Assembly: GCF_030295975.1 (NCBI RefSeq)
Contig: NZ_AP027364.1
Location: 3,348,001-3,412,000 of the forward strand
Reading direction: 5' to 3'
Source: Thalassotalea atypica
GTDB lineage: Bacteria > Pseudomonadota > Gammaproteobacteria > Enterobacterales > Alteromonadaceae
Length of the DNA stretch: 64,000 bases
Positions 1 to 8,888 of this stretch are shown piece by piece (within the stretch, counting starts at the first letter, position 1; every line of letters begins with the position of its first letter). Under the pieces are notes generated by a model. That model was not told the origin of the DNA. It searched no databases and was given only the letters and a program-made list of their open reading frames with translations. A program made the translations under genes and the position numbers.

Positions 1-92
1 ATCTAGTGACATTTTGTTACTGTTAAATGTGCAAATATCGAGCGATGATTAACCTAATTCAGATTTACTTTAATCACTTTAGGGATTGCGAT

Positions 93-281
93 ATGAACAT
101 CACACACGAAAAAACAGGTGTTGCGGCACAAGAAAGCGAACATGAAAGCGAAATCATCCATGATGTTAACGCGACTAATAATCGCCAAGCATTCACCGTT
201 AGCAAGAACAAAAACATCAGTAAGCAGCTTTTTAAGTTAGTCGATACGGTAACGCCAAACTACGTGCTAGGTTATAACTAA
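93..281 (+). CDS. Small hypothetical protein, 62 aa
   Basis: Unrecognised short protein. I chose the ATG at 93 because an AGGGA ribosome-binding motif lies about eight bases before it; the frame is open further upstream but those codons lack such a signal. The product is hydrophilic, with an acidic N-terminal half rich in Glu and His and a basic middle (SKNKNISKQLFK), ending in PNYVLGYN. No membrane segment, signal peptide or known motif is visible. It stands alone at the left edge, convergent with the amidohydrolase gene, so the neighbourhood gives no functional hint. It is probably real because of the ribosome-binding site, but a chance frame cannot be excluded. Confidence 0.45.
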   Translation: MNITHEKTGVAAQESEHESEIIHDVNATNNRQAFTVSKNKNISKQLFKLVDTVTPNYVLGYN

Positions 282-502
282 ACACCAAAGCATATTTGTA
301 TATGGAATGAGTAACCTTGCTACAAATTACGTTATCGAGTCGAATCATTTACCTAAAGTGATAAGCTAGAGTGTATTGGTAATTTTTTATTGTGTCTTAG
401 CCAATTGATAAAGCGGTGATGATAAAACATTAGCGCTTTTGAAATATACCGATATTCAATGTAGTTCTGCACAAAGTTCAAGTCCCCGTTAGCTCATAAG
501 CT

Positions 503-2104
503 TTAGTGCACAAATTTCCCAACTAATTTGTCTTGATATTTTCCATGTTCAATCACCACAATTCCGTTAACCACCACATGACTTACACCCGTAGAATAGT
601 TATCCCACTTTGAAAAATTTGCATTAGCCACAAAACTCTGTGGATCGAAAATAGTGATATCTGCTTGGTAATCTACGGCGATTTTACCCCGTGCTTTTAG
701 CCCTAAAATATCAGCGGTTTTTGTCGCACTATTATAAATAAATTGATTTATCGACAGTAATTTTTTATCAACAACATATTTTTTGAATTTTTGTGGAAAA
801 CTAGCGTATTTTCTTGGATGACCGTTGGTGCCGTCTGAAGACGTTACGACCCAAGGCTGCACCATAAACCGTTCAACATCTTCGCCATTCATATTAAACG
901 ATGCAATGCGCACATCACCTTGTTGCACTAACACTTTGGCAGTATCTACAGGCGACATATTCATCTCTTCTGCCAAGTCTTGTAAGTTCTTACCGATCAA
1001 AGTTGTATCTTTAAAAGCAGTGATCACCAATGACGTAGGCCCACCACGTCGACGAATATTCTCCGCAATTTCTTGCTGTAATTGATCACTAAGCGCCGGA
1101 TCATTCAATCGTTCATAGAACGCTTGCTTTGAATCCGCCATCGCCCACTTAGGCATGATAGCACTGTGCAATTTAGTGCCCGAAGCTAACCAGGGGTACT
1201 GATCTGCAGAGATGCTCATGCCTGATTTTTTTTCATTATTAATCAACTCAATGGCTTGTTTGCTTTGTCCCCACACATCAACTCCTAGCGCTTTGATGTG
1301 TGCAAGGTGCAAGTGAATATCGGCATTTTTCGCAATATTAATTGCCTCTTTGAGGGCGGAAATAAAGCCAATATTAAAGGTGCTTTCATCGCGCAAATGG
1401 GTGTCGTAAATGCCTTTATACTGGCTTGCAACCTTTGCTAAGCGGATCACTTCTTCGGTGGTCGCATAACTTCCTGGTACATAATACAGACCACTTGATA
1501 ACCCAAGTGCCCCTTGCTCCATCGCCTTTTTAACCAGCGCTTCCATTTGCAATAGCTCATCTTGACTAGCGTGACGCTGCTCTCTGCCCATCACCTGCTC
1601 ACGTATACTACCGTGTCCCGTCAGCAAAGCCACATTTGTTCCAATGCCATTACTTTCTAACACTCTAGCCGTATGGCCAATATCAACAGGCCCTTCACCA
1701 TCATTACCATTAACCACAGTAGTTACCCCTTGGGTCAAATAATTGAGGTTATGGTTTTTGTCTGAGCTTAATAACTCTTCCATTGTGTGGGTATGAGGAT
1801 CAATAAACCCTGGACTGACAATATTCCCTTTGGCATCTATCGTTTGCTTTGCATTGAGGGTTTTACTACCGGTTGGAAAAATATCACAAATTTTCTCACC
1901 GCAAATGGCGACATCTATCGATTCGAGTCTATTTTCAAGCTCAGTAAAAACACGTCCACCGGTGATCAATATATCAACCTTCTTATCGGTCTTATTTTCA
2001 ACAGTCATTTTTGTAGCGTTATCAGCACTCGGTGTACAAGCACTTACCGCTAGCGCTGCAATTGTCGTGACTAGGGAGAGAGACAAAGGAATTCGTTTTT
2101 TCAT
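503..2104 (-). CDS. D-aminoacylase-type amidohydrolase (N-acyl-D-amino-acid deacylase), lipoprotein
   Basis: 533 aa. A lipoprotein signal with lipobox AVSAC places the lipidated Cys at residue 23, so the enzyme is exported and membrane-anchored. The amidohydrolase fold shows HTH at residues 104-106, histidines in THLRDES and LAHIKALG, and the catalytic Asp in SSDGTNGHP, all as in N-acyl-D-amino-acid deacylases that hydrolyse N-acyl-D-amino acids to the free D-amino acid. The metal-bridging Cys of the classical enzymes (motif GNCG) is Asp135 here (GNDG), a notable change. The gene follows the M14 carboxypeptidase by 20 bases and is probably cotranscribed. With dgcN/dgcA nearby, N-acyl-D-Glu or another acylated D-residue is a plausible substrate, but that is inference; the sequence alone does not fix the acyl or amino-acid specificity. 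Confidence 0.85.
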   Translation of the reverse strand: MKKRIPLSLSLVTTIAALAVSACTPSADNATKMTVENKTDKKVDILITGGRVFTELENRLESIDVAICGEKICDIFPTGSKTLNAKQTIDAKGNIVSPGFIDPHTHTMEELLSSDKNHNLNYLTQGVTTVVNGNDGEGPVDIGHTARVLESNGIGTNVALLTGHGSIREQVMGREQRHASQDELLQMEALVKKAMEQGALGLSSGLYYVPGSYATTEEVIRLAKVASQYKGIYDTHLRDESTFNIGFISALKEAINIAKNADIHLHLAHIKALGVDVWGQSKQAIELINNEKKSGMSISADQYPWLASGTKLHSAIMPKWAMADSKQAFYERLNDPALSDQLQQEIAENIRRRGGPTSLVITAFKDTTLIGKNLQDLAEEMNMSPVDTAKVLVQQGDVRIASFNMNGEDVERFMVQPWVVTSSDGTNGHPRKYASFPQKFKKYVVDKKLLSINQFIYNSATKTADILGLKARGKIAVDYQADITIFDPQSFVANANFSKWDNYSTGVSHVVVNGIVVIEHGKYQDKLVGKFVH

Positions 2105-2124
2105 AACTGTTTACTTCTATTTTA

Positions 2125-3252
2125 TTAGAGCTTTGGAGAGGCTAGCATGGTTTTCATCAGTTGATTCGCCGCACTATTGGCTAGCTCCTTGATGAAGCCA
2201 CGTTCGGTTTTATCACCCATTTCATAGGTAATTGCAGGAGCTTTATATACATCAGAAAAATATTGCTTAGACACGCCTTTATCAGGATTATTACCGGGCT
2301 GTTGTATTACGCTAAAATCCGGATATTGTTGGTCTAATGCATCTAGCCATTTTGTCACTAGCATTGGATTTTTAACGTCATAATCTTTTGGCATGGTATA
2401 GAAAATATCTTTGTGTGTAGAATGGAAATCAACCCCCATTGCTATATTTTCACCCTGTTTTACAATCTGTTGCAGGTATTTATGTACCGTGGCTACTTCA
2501 TTTTGACTGAAGGTTTTCCAATCACGGTTTAAATCAAAACCATTGGCATTATGCCGCCAATTACCCATGAACACGCCGTCTGGGTTTAAATTTGGAAGCA
2601 CTAGTATATTAAATCGTTTACGAAACTTAATCGCTAACGGGGTGTCAGCAAGCACGGCTTCAGCAAAAGGCAACAACGCAAGTGCTCCTGTTACCTCAGG
2701 TGGGTGTAAACGCCCCAACACCACAAGCCATTCGTTACCCACGCCTTGATATTCAACTTTATACAACGGCCTATTTTGCACTGACCAACCGATGACATCA
2801 TGCACAACATTGGGTTTTAGTGCCAGCTCTGCGCCCCAGTTATAGTAATCTTTACCTGAAAGAATTTCTTGAGCTGAAACCCAAACAGGTGTTTTACCTA
2901 CAGAGAGAGAGAACGACAGATGATCACCAGCTACATTATATTCTTCTAAAAGCCACGCCTTGCCATCTAGGCTCTTTTTCGGCGGATATCTATGATTGCC
3001 ATCAACAACTTTTAATACAATTTCAATGGTTTGCTGCTTAATGCTATTGACCTTAAACGCATACCAAGGACTGTCATTAATGGGGGTGTTTTCTGGTGTT
3101 AAATTCAGTAAAAATTTACTGGGAGCCAGCTGCTCGCACGAAGTAAAACGGCCACCTGGAAAATTTTTATCGAAGCTAATGTTTTCAAAATCACAAGCGT
3201 AGCTAATGTGGCCAAAGCCAATGAGGAGGCTCAACAAAATAAAACGAAACAT
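2125..3252 (-). CDS. Secreted M14-family zinc carboxypeptidase
   Basis: 375 aa with a Sec signal peptide (about residues 1-19). The M14 metallopeptidase core is complete: HPPE (His183, Glu186) and His277 in VDFHST as zinc ligands, NPDG at 223-226, NRDW with the substrate-binding Arg at 242-245, and the catalytic Glu344 in ITYEMGDKTERGF. The first roughly 150 residues form an extra beta-rich domain of the kind seen in several bacterial M14 enzymes. The product is probably periplasmic. M14 members include carboxypeptidases and murein peptide amidases that cut gamma-D-Glu-diaminopimelate. The position between a TonB receptor and a D-aminoacylase suggests trimming of imported peptides, possibly peptidoglycan stem peptides, but specificity is inferred only. 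The gene probably forms a two-gene unit with the downstream amidohydrolase. Confidence 0.85.
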   Translation of the reverse strand: MFRFILLSLLIGFGHISYACDFENISFDKNFPGGRFTSCEQLAPSKFLLNLTPENTPINDSPWYAFKVNSIKQQTIEIVLKVVDGNHRYPPKKSLDGKAWLLEEYNVAGDHLSFSLSVGKTPVWVSAQEILSGKDYYNWGAELALKPNVVHDVIGWSVQNRPLYKVEYQGVGNEWLVVLGRLHPPEVTGALALLPFAEAVLADTPLAIKFRKRFNILVLPNLNPDGVFMGNWRHNANGFDLNRDWKTFSQNEVATVHKYLQQIVKQGENIAMGVDFHSTHKDIFYTMPKDYDVKNPMLVTKWLDALDQQYPDFSVIQQPGNNPDKGVSKQYFSDVYKAPAITYEMGDKTERGFIKELANSAANQLMKTMLASPKL

Positions 3253-3313
3253 AGTGAATACTCTCAGTTAGTTCAAATTTACTAAATACTTGTTCGAATG
3301 GGTCTTAAATAAA

Positions 3314-3336
3314 AATGGCTCGAAAGTCGAGCCATT
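3314..3336 (-). terminator. Rho-independent terminator after the TonB receptor
   Basis: Ten-bp perfect inverted repeat (AATGGCTCGA / TCGAGCCATT) with a 3-nt loop, followed on the minus strand by a T-rich stretch. It lies between the receptor stop and the M14 gene, so the two hydrolase genes probably need read-through or their own promoter. Confidence 0.8.
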
Positions 3337-3374
3337 ATCCTTTAGCAATATCGACAACATTTATTCATGTTGTA

Positions 3375-6224
3375 TTAAAATGATGTGCTTAAGTTCATGT
3401 AGAAGTAACGACCTCTATTTGAATGTAATGAACCAAAATAGCCGTGAGCAAGTTCATCTGCTAATGGCGGCTCTTCATCACCAATATTGCGTACCCCTAG
3501 ACGAATCTTACCGCTTGCAAACAAATCATTACCTTTAAATCGGTAGTCCGCATAAACATTGACGCGAGTAAAACTATCAACAGGAAGCTGAACTACTTCG
3601 CCATCAACGGTAGCCGTGGTACTTGTGTCAACCACTTCACTGACGTAGTTAGCACTAATGCCAGCGCCCCATTGATTATAGTCCCAATCTAGCGCAACAC
3701 GTGAACGCCATTCTGGACGCCCATTTTGCTTAACTAAATCACCTGCACCAGCAACGGTTCTGTCTGTCGGCACTGAGGGGTCACCCGCTTCTTGTGCTGC
3801 AATTAATTGCGCAGAAATAGGGTCCGCTTCTTGTTCAAATTTATTCAATTTAGCCGCATTCGCAGTAAATTCGAAATCACCAAACTCTGTCTCAATATCG
3901 TACACTAAACTGAAGTCTATTCCTTCAATGTTACGAATACCAAGGTTCATGTAATCATTGTTTATTTGAACCACTTCATTGGTAGCTGTATCACGTATAA
4001 CCGCTTCATTACTAGAGCCCTGACTACGTAATAATGAATCATAAAGTAAATGCGATGAGCCAGGTAAAATACCAACAAGATCTTTTTGCTCAATTTTCCA
4101 AGCATCCATTGTGAAAGTGAAATTTTCAACTGGCTGGAACACTAAACCTATTGATGTATTTTCATCATCTTCTGGCTTTAAGTCTGTAGTACCGCTGCGG
4201 ATGTCAACCACGGCGTAGCTTGAGTCAAGGACTGGGTCAAATAGGGTATTTGAACGAGGTACCCCTTCAGCAGAGACTTGCGGAAGACCAGGTGCTCTAA
4301 AGCCGCCTGCATAAGATGCGCGGAAGCTAATCCAATCAGCAGGCTCCCAGAATAACGCCACTTTAGGTTTTAACGCGTCACCGACATCTGAAAAGTCTTC
4401 ATACCGCGCTGCCACTTGCATTTCAACATAGTGAGAGCCGGAGTCGACTAACGGCACAATAAACTCTGCAAATGCAGAGGTGACATTACGATCAGCGTCG
4501 GAATCAGGTGTTGGGCTACTGCCTAACACATCGCTGCCGGACAATACGTTGCCTGTGATGGCGTCAACAAACGGGTTGCTGCCATCAAGTAACGGATCAC
4601 GATCATCTTCAAAGGTTTCACGGCGGAACTCTACTCCTATAGCTACACCAACATCACCAGCAGGTAATTCAAAGATAGCGCCGTTACTGACTTTAAAGTC
4701 TATTGAAGCAAGGCTAGTTTTTGAATCGCGCGACACTTTTGTCATGAATTGATCAATCACACTTTGCGGGTTTAAAGTGCTATCACCTTGATTTGGGTTA
4801 TTAATGTCACCGCCGGTAAAGATATTATAAGCAAGCGCAGGATCTGTGCTGTTTATCGACGCTTGAAATGCGCTAGCTTGAATGCGGTTTGCTTCATCAT
4901 TGGTTTCAGCTGCTGTGTAAAATGCAGCCGTTTCCCAATCCCAATCATTCCAAGTACCACGAAGCCCACCAAGAATACGGTAGCTCGTATCGTCAACTTC
5001 AACGTTTCTAGGGCCGGTATCAATCGCACGGTAGCTACGTAGCTGGACATCTTCCCCAAAAGGGTTATGCGCCGCATCGGCTGAAATCATAAAACGCTGT
5101 GCAGTTAAGTTATGTGTTTGTTCACGTGTACGTTCAGCTTCTGCACGATAGAAAATTGCTTCGGAGAAAAACTCTAAATCATCATTAATTTCATGAGTAA
5201 AATAGGTGTAGAAATTTAGTCGGTCGACATCAGACACTAAAGAGCGTGTGGTACCGCGATCAAAACGTTGATCACGAGGAAAACTACCGCTATCGGCACA
5301 TATACCACCAGCTAAATTTACGACACAACCCGAGCTCGTGTCAGGCTGTAAATGAAAGCGTCCTAGTGAGTCTGACGTGAAGTCCCCCCAAGGCGTTGCC
5401 GTAGAACGATTGTCTAACTGAGTATCGCCAATAAATTCTTCTGGTAATCCTGGGTATTCACGTAAATCATGGCTAGCTGAGTAAGGACGTTCTTTGGCCA
5501 TCATGCCGTCGCGGGTGTAATAGCTAAACGAAGCCGTCAAATGAGACTTACCGTCGTTTAAATCAAAGCCCGTTAAATAACTAAACGTTGTTTCATCAAG
5601 TGGTGTTCCTTCAGAGCCACCGTAAGACAAGCTTAATTTATGACCTTCATAATCATCTTTTAGTCGATAATTCACCACACCTGCAACTGCATCTGAGCCA
5701 TAAATAGCAGCAGCTCCGTCACGTAAGACTTCAAGAGAACGCAATCCAGAAATAGGTAAGGTATTGGAGTTAACTGTTGAGACAGGGACAAAATTTTCAG
5801 ATTGTGTGCCTGGGTGAGTCACCAGTCTACGACCATTGAGTAGTGTTAATGTATTACCTGAGCCGACACCGCGAAGGTTAATCGATGAGACATCACCTCG
5901 AGCATCATTGACACCACCGTTACCAGTAGCCGCGCCAAAATTTACTGCGCCAATTTGTGGAATTGAACGTAGCAACTCATCTCCTGTGACCGCACCGGTA
6001 TTTTCAATATCTTTTTCTGTCAACGCCGTTACTGGCAATGTACCAATATCTGTTGCACGCTTGATATTCGATCCGATGATACTAATGCGCTCTATTTCTT
6101 CAATTGACTCGGTCTGTTCTTCGGCATTGGCTTGATTAATAACAGTTATGTTCGCAGTTAATGCTGCAGCTACACATAAGCTGAGATGTTTTACTCTGTG
6201 CTTACTTGTTGTCTTTGTTTTCAT
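3375..6224 (-). CDS. TonB-dependent outer-membrane receptor of the D-glutamate/peptide island
   Basis: 949 aa from the ATG at 6224, preferred over the in-frame GTG nine bases upstream because GGTGAGG sits just before the ATG. A signal peptide ends near QANA (residue about 34). A plug domain follows, with the typical ISIIGSNIKR, LRGVGSGNTLTLLNGRRL and EVLRDGAAAIYGSDAVAGVVNY segments, then a 22-strand-type barrel ending in a terminal Phe (LSTSF). It imports a nutrient across the outer membrane using TonB energy. Its partners, an M14 peptidase, a D-aminoacylase and the dgc genes, point to peptides or acylated D-amino acids as ligand. A palindrome shared with the gltS and dgcN promoters lies about 120 bp upstream. 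A strong terminator follows the gene. Confidence 0.9.
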   Translation of the reverse strand: MKTKTTSKHRVKHLSLCVAAALTANITVINQANAEEQTESIEEIERISIIGSNIKRATDIGTLPVTALTEKDIENTGAVTGDELLRSIPQIGAVNFGAATGNGGVNDARGDVSSINLRGVGSGNTLTLLNGRRLVTHPGTQSENFVPVSTVNSNTLPISGLRSLEVLRDGAAAIYGSDAVAGVVNYRLKDDYEGHKLSLSYGGSEGTPLDETTFSYLTGFDLNDGKSHLTASFSYYTRDGMMAKERPYSASHDLREYPGLPEEFIGDTQLDNRSTATPWGDFTSDSLGRFHLQPDTSSGCVVNLAGGICADSGSFPRDQRFDRGTTRSLVSDVDRLNFYTYFTHEINDDLEFFSEAIFYRAEAERTREQTHNLTAQRFMISADAAHNPFGEDVQLRSYRAIDTGPRNVEVDDTSYRILGGLRGTWNDWDWETAAFYTAAETNDEANRIQASAFQASINSTDPALAYNIFTGGDINNPNQGDSTLNPQSVIDQFMTKVSRDSKTSLASIDFKVSNGAIFELPAGDVGVAIGVEFRRETFEDDRDPLLDGSNPFVDAITGNVLSGSDVLGSSPTPDSDADRNVTSAFAEFIVPLVDSGSHYVEMQVAARYEDFSDVGDALKPKVALFWEPADWISFRASYAGGFRAPGLPQVSAEGVPRSNTLFDPVLDSSYAVVDIRSGTTDLKPEDDENTSIGLVFQPVENFTFTMDAWKIEQKDLVGILPGSSHLLYDSLLRSQGSSNEAVIRDTATNEVVQINNDYMNLGIRNIEGIDFSLVYDIETEFGDFEFTANAAKLNKFEQEADPISAQLIAAQEAGDPSVPTDRTVAGAGDLVKQNGRPEWRSRVALDWDYNQWGAGISANYVSEVVDTSTTATVDGEVVQLPVDSFTRVNVYADYRFKGNDLFASGKIRLGVRNIGDEEPPLADELAHGYFGSLHSNRGRYFYMNLSTSF

Positions 6225-6344
6225 AATCCTCACCCTAAGCTGGTTTCTTATAATTGATAGGCCGTATATTCAGCCTTTTTCTTTTGTTAATCTCACCTTG
6301 CCGAATTCTGTTGCTAAATACTATTGACAGTTAATTAACACCCC

Positions 6345-6359
6345 ATAACCTAAAGTTAT
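6345..6359. promoter_or_regulatory. Predicted DgcR (LysR-type) binding site 1
   Basis: ATAACCTAAAGTTAT: a 15-bp palindrome with ATAAC/GTTAT arms and an exact T-N11-A core typical of LysR-type regulators. It lies 121 bp upstream of the TonB receptor start. The same word recurs at 6472 and 8778. Confidence 0.65.
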
Positions 6360-6471
6360 ACATTTTTTAACAGTTCATCACGTTAAATAACACTTAGTGT
6401 ATACGCCAACGACAGTTTCATGAACTTAGCAGCAGCAGCTTTATTGTTATGCATTTGTAACTAAACAAGAT

Positions 6472-6486
6472 ACAACCTTAGGTTAT
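6472..6486. promoter_or_regulatory. Predicted DgcR (LysR-type) binding site 2
   Basis: ACAACCTTAGGTTAT, matching sites 1 and 3 at most positions, 130 bp upstream of the chosen gltS start. One arm has C instead of T at position 2. Confidence 0.6.
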
Positions 6487-6615
6487 GGCATTATCAAGTA
6501 TTGGAACTGCTTATTTTTACTCGCTCTCTTTACAATCAATAAAATCATCAAAACCGCATAATATGTTCCTTGTTTATGATGACAAGTGAGCGAAACAAGA
6601 AGGTTTACGACGCGT

Positions 6616-7827
6616 ATGACACTTAATATCTCCACAACAGAAACACTTTTGATCTCCCTAATCATTCTGTTTTCTGGTTACTTTTTAAACGCCAGAATTT
6701 CTTTTTTGAGTAATAACAATATTCCTGAGCCTGTGGTTGGCGGAATTGCCTTCTCGTTACTCTCCGCAATAGCTCATACGTTCTTTAATATTAATTTCAA
6801 CTTTGATATGGCCTTTAAAGCGCCATTAATGACCATTTTTTTTACCACGGTAGGCTTAGGAGCAAGTTATAGCTTGTTATTAAAAGGAGGGCCTAAAGTC
6901 GCACTGTTCTTGTTCATTGCCAGTGTCTACTTGTTAGTACAAAACGCGGTCGGTGTTTCTATTGCCTCGTTAGCGGGTCTTGATCCTTTGATGGGCTTGA
7001 TAGGCGGCTCCGTGACACTCTCCGGTGGACACGGTAATGGTGCAACCTATTCAGATTTATTTATTAATGAATATGGTATGGCCGATAGCGTTTTTGAACT
7101 TGCCATGGCAGCAGCGACTCTTGGACTCATCCTGGGCGGACTTGTGGGCGGTCCTGTCAGTAAGCGGTTGATTAAGAAATATGATTTAAGAGCCGACAAA
7201 TATGATGAATCCCTAGATAACACCGTAACCTTTGACCCTGAAGATCATGATCTAGTGACGCCCAAAAAGATGATGGAAACACTATTTGTAATATTGATTT
7301 GCATGTATTTGGGGCGTATCGGTTATGAAGCCTTACGAGCCATTGATATTGTCCTACCGGCGTTTCTGATCCCACTACTGTTTGGTGTTGTACTGACAAA
7401 TCTTACCGAATATACAAAGGTTTATCGCATCAGTCGAGCTTGTATTGATCTTTGGGGCACCATGGCACTCTCTATATTCTTGGCCATGGCATTGATGTCA
7501 CTGAAAGTGTGGGAGCTTGCCAGCTTAGCAGGCCCGATGGTAATGATAATTTTAATACAAGCAATCGTACTTATGCTGTTCGCGTACTTTATTACCTTTC
7601 GCATTATGGGCAAAAACTATAATGCTGCCATTATGGCGGGAGGGCATTGCGGGTTTGGCTTAGGCGCCACGCCAACTGCGGTAGCAAACATGGAGTCGTT
7701 GGTATCACGGCACGGTCCTTCTCCTCAAGCATTTTTGGTAGTGCCTTTAGTCGGTGCATTTTTTATTGATATCACCAACGCTTTAATAATACAGTTGTAT
7801 CTGAGTTTTCCATTTGTCACGGGTTAA
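6616..7827 (+). CDS. gltS: GltS-type sodium/glutamate symporter
   Basis: 403 aa from the ATG at 6616; an AAGAAGG motif lies about 11 bases before it. A GTG ten codons upstream is a less likely start. The length matches E. coli GltS (about 400 aa). Family hallmarks are IPEPVVGGIAFSLL near the N-terminus, SLAGLDPLMGLIGGSVTLSGGHGNGATY in the middle and the inverted-repeat counterpart MAGGHCGFGLGATPTAVANM near residues 345-365, with about ten or more hydrophobic helices. It is an inner-membrane importer of glutamate driven by Na+. Next to dgcR-dgcN-dgcA it most likely brings D-glutamate, possibly also L-glutamate, into the cytoplasm. A DgcR-type palindrome lies upstream. The dgcR gene follows after 57 bases on the same strand. 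Confidence 0.9.
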   Translation: MTLNISTTETLLISLIILFSGYFLNARISFLSNNNIPEPVVGGIAFSLLSAIAHTFFNINFNFDMAFKAPLMTIFFTTVGLGASYSLLLKGGPKVALFLFIASVYLLVQNAVGVSIASLAGLDPLMGLIGGSVTLSGGHGNGATYSDLFINEYGMADSVFELAMAAATLGLILGGLVGGPVSKRLIKKYDLRADKYDESLDNTVTFDPEDHDLVTPKKMMETLFVILICMYLGRIGYEALRAIDIVLPAFLIPLLFGVVLTNLTEYTKVYRISRACIDLWGTMALSIFLAMALMSLKVWELASLAGPMVMIILIQAIVLMLFAYFITFRIMGKNYNAAIMAGGHCGFGLGATPTAVANMESLVSRHGPSPQAFLVVPLVGAFFIDITNALIIQLYLSFPFVTG

Positions 7828-7884
7828 AGAGACACTAGACGAATTGGTATAATACTGCCTAATAACAAAGAATGAGAAATTACG

Positions 7885-8769
7885 ATGCGTTTGCGACATA
7901 TAGAAATATTTCATGCAATCTACACGACGGGGTCTATTACCAATGCCGCAAAAATTTTGCATGTTTCACAACCATCAGTCAGTAAAGTACTCTCTCACGC
8001 TGAATTGCAACTTGGATTTAATTTGTTTGAGCGCGTCAAAGGCAGATTGATCCCCACTGACGAAGCAGAAATGTTGTTTGACGAAGTTGATAAGATTTAT
8101 CAACAAATGCGCTCAATAAAAAACACCGCAGAGAACATTAAAAAATCTGAATTTGGTAGTATCAGTATTGGTATTACACCCGCATTAGGCTTCGATGCTA
8201 TACCGGCTGTGATCGCAGAGCACCAGCAAGATTACCCCAATATCACCTTTGATATTCAAACCTTACACAACAACAATGTCATGCAAGCATTGTTAGAGCA
8301 TAAATGCGACTTGGCCATATTATTTTCTCCCAATGCTTTACCTGGCACCCATTCTATTCCTATTGCAGAGTCAGAGTTAGTTATTGTTTATCCCAAAGAA
8401 AGTATGCCTCATTGTCCGGATAAACTGACTCTAAGTGAAGTATGCGATCACAAGTTTATCGATATCAGTGATAGTGGCCCATTGGCCGATATGCTGTGGA
8501 CAAGAGTGATGGAAGAAGACATCAAATTCAACTCATCAATCAAAGTACAAACCTACTTTATTGCCGCGAGATTGGTTGCCCATGGTTTAGGTGTTTGTGT
8601 TGTTGATAAATATACAGCAGAAGGTAATTTAAGTGACAATGTCGCCATCGCCTCGTTTGATCCACCACTGATCTTTAATGTCAGCGCATTGCACCTTGAA
8701 AATCGTAGTTTACCCAAAATAATTGATGAATTCATACCGTATTTAAATCGAAATTTATCAGACACTTAG
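7885..8769 (+). CDS. dgcR: LysR-family regulator, DgcR-like (D-glutamate catabolism)
   Basis: 294 aa. An N-terminal winged helix-turn-helix (about residues 1-60, MRLRHIEIFHAIYTTGSITN, then ILHVSQPSVSKVLSH) is followed by a LysR substrate-binding domain of two Rossmann-like lobes (about 90-290). Its position between gltS and dgcN matches the regulator called DgcR in marine D-glutamate catabolism clusters, which activates dgcN/dgcA in response to D-Glu. Three T-N11-A palindromes in the island's promoters (6345, 6472, 8778) are the obvious candidate operators, one of them directly downstream of this gene in front of dgcN. Identification as DgcR rests on synteny plus family; the HTH itself does not reveal the effector. 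Confidence 0.8.
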   Translation: MRLRHIEIFHAIYTTGSITNAAKILHVSQPSVSKVLSHAELQLGFNLFERVKGRLIPTDEAEMLFDEVDKIYQQMRSIKNTAENIKKSEFGSISIGITPALGFDAIPAVIAEHQQDYPNITFDIQTLHNNNVMQALLEHKCDLAILFSPNALPGTHSIPIAESELVIVYPKESMPHCPDKLTLSEVCDHKFIDISDSGPLADMLWTRVMEEDIKFNSSIKVQTYFIAARLVAHGLGVCVVDKYTAEGNLSDNVAIASFDPPLIFNVSALHLENRSLPKIIDEFIPYLNRNLSDT

Positions 8770-8777
8770 ACTGCAAC

Positions 8778-8792
8778 ATAACCCTAGGTTAT
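8778..8792. promoter_or_regulatory. Predicted DgcR (LysR-type) binding site 3
   Basis: ATAACCCTAGGTTAT, a 15-bp palindrome with T-N11-A spacing, 96 bp before the dgcN start. It matches the sites upstream of gltS and the TonB receptor, linking the three transcription units. Confidence 0.7.
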
Positions 8793-8888
8793 GACTCATT
8801 AAAGCCTTCTCACTTTTAATGAAAATCCACTAAGTTAAGCTCAGGACTAAGAATATTTTTCCATGTGCTTATATTTAGGAATTTCATT

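Larger units (their letters stand above)
6225..6615. other. Divergent promoter region between TonB receptor and gltS
   Basis: 391-base intergenic region without a credible gene. It contains two of the three DgcR-type palindromes (6345-6359 and 6472-6486) and a TTGACA hexamer at 6324-6329. A short minus-strand frame at 6483-6665 overlaps the gltS start, has no ribosome-binding signal and is not called. Confidence 0.7.

Noticed and set aside
825-1085. Plus-strand frames inside the amidohydrolase gene, as an example of many overlapping frames
   Set aside because: They are antisense to well-supported genes, lack ribosome-binding sites and encode unremarkable low-complexity peptides.
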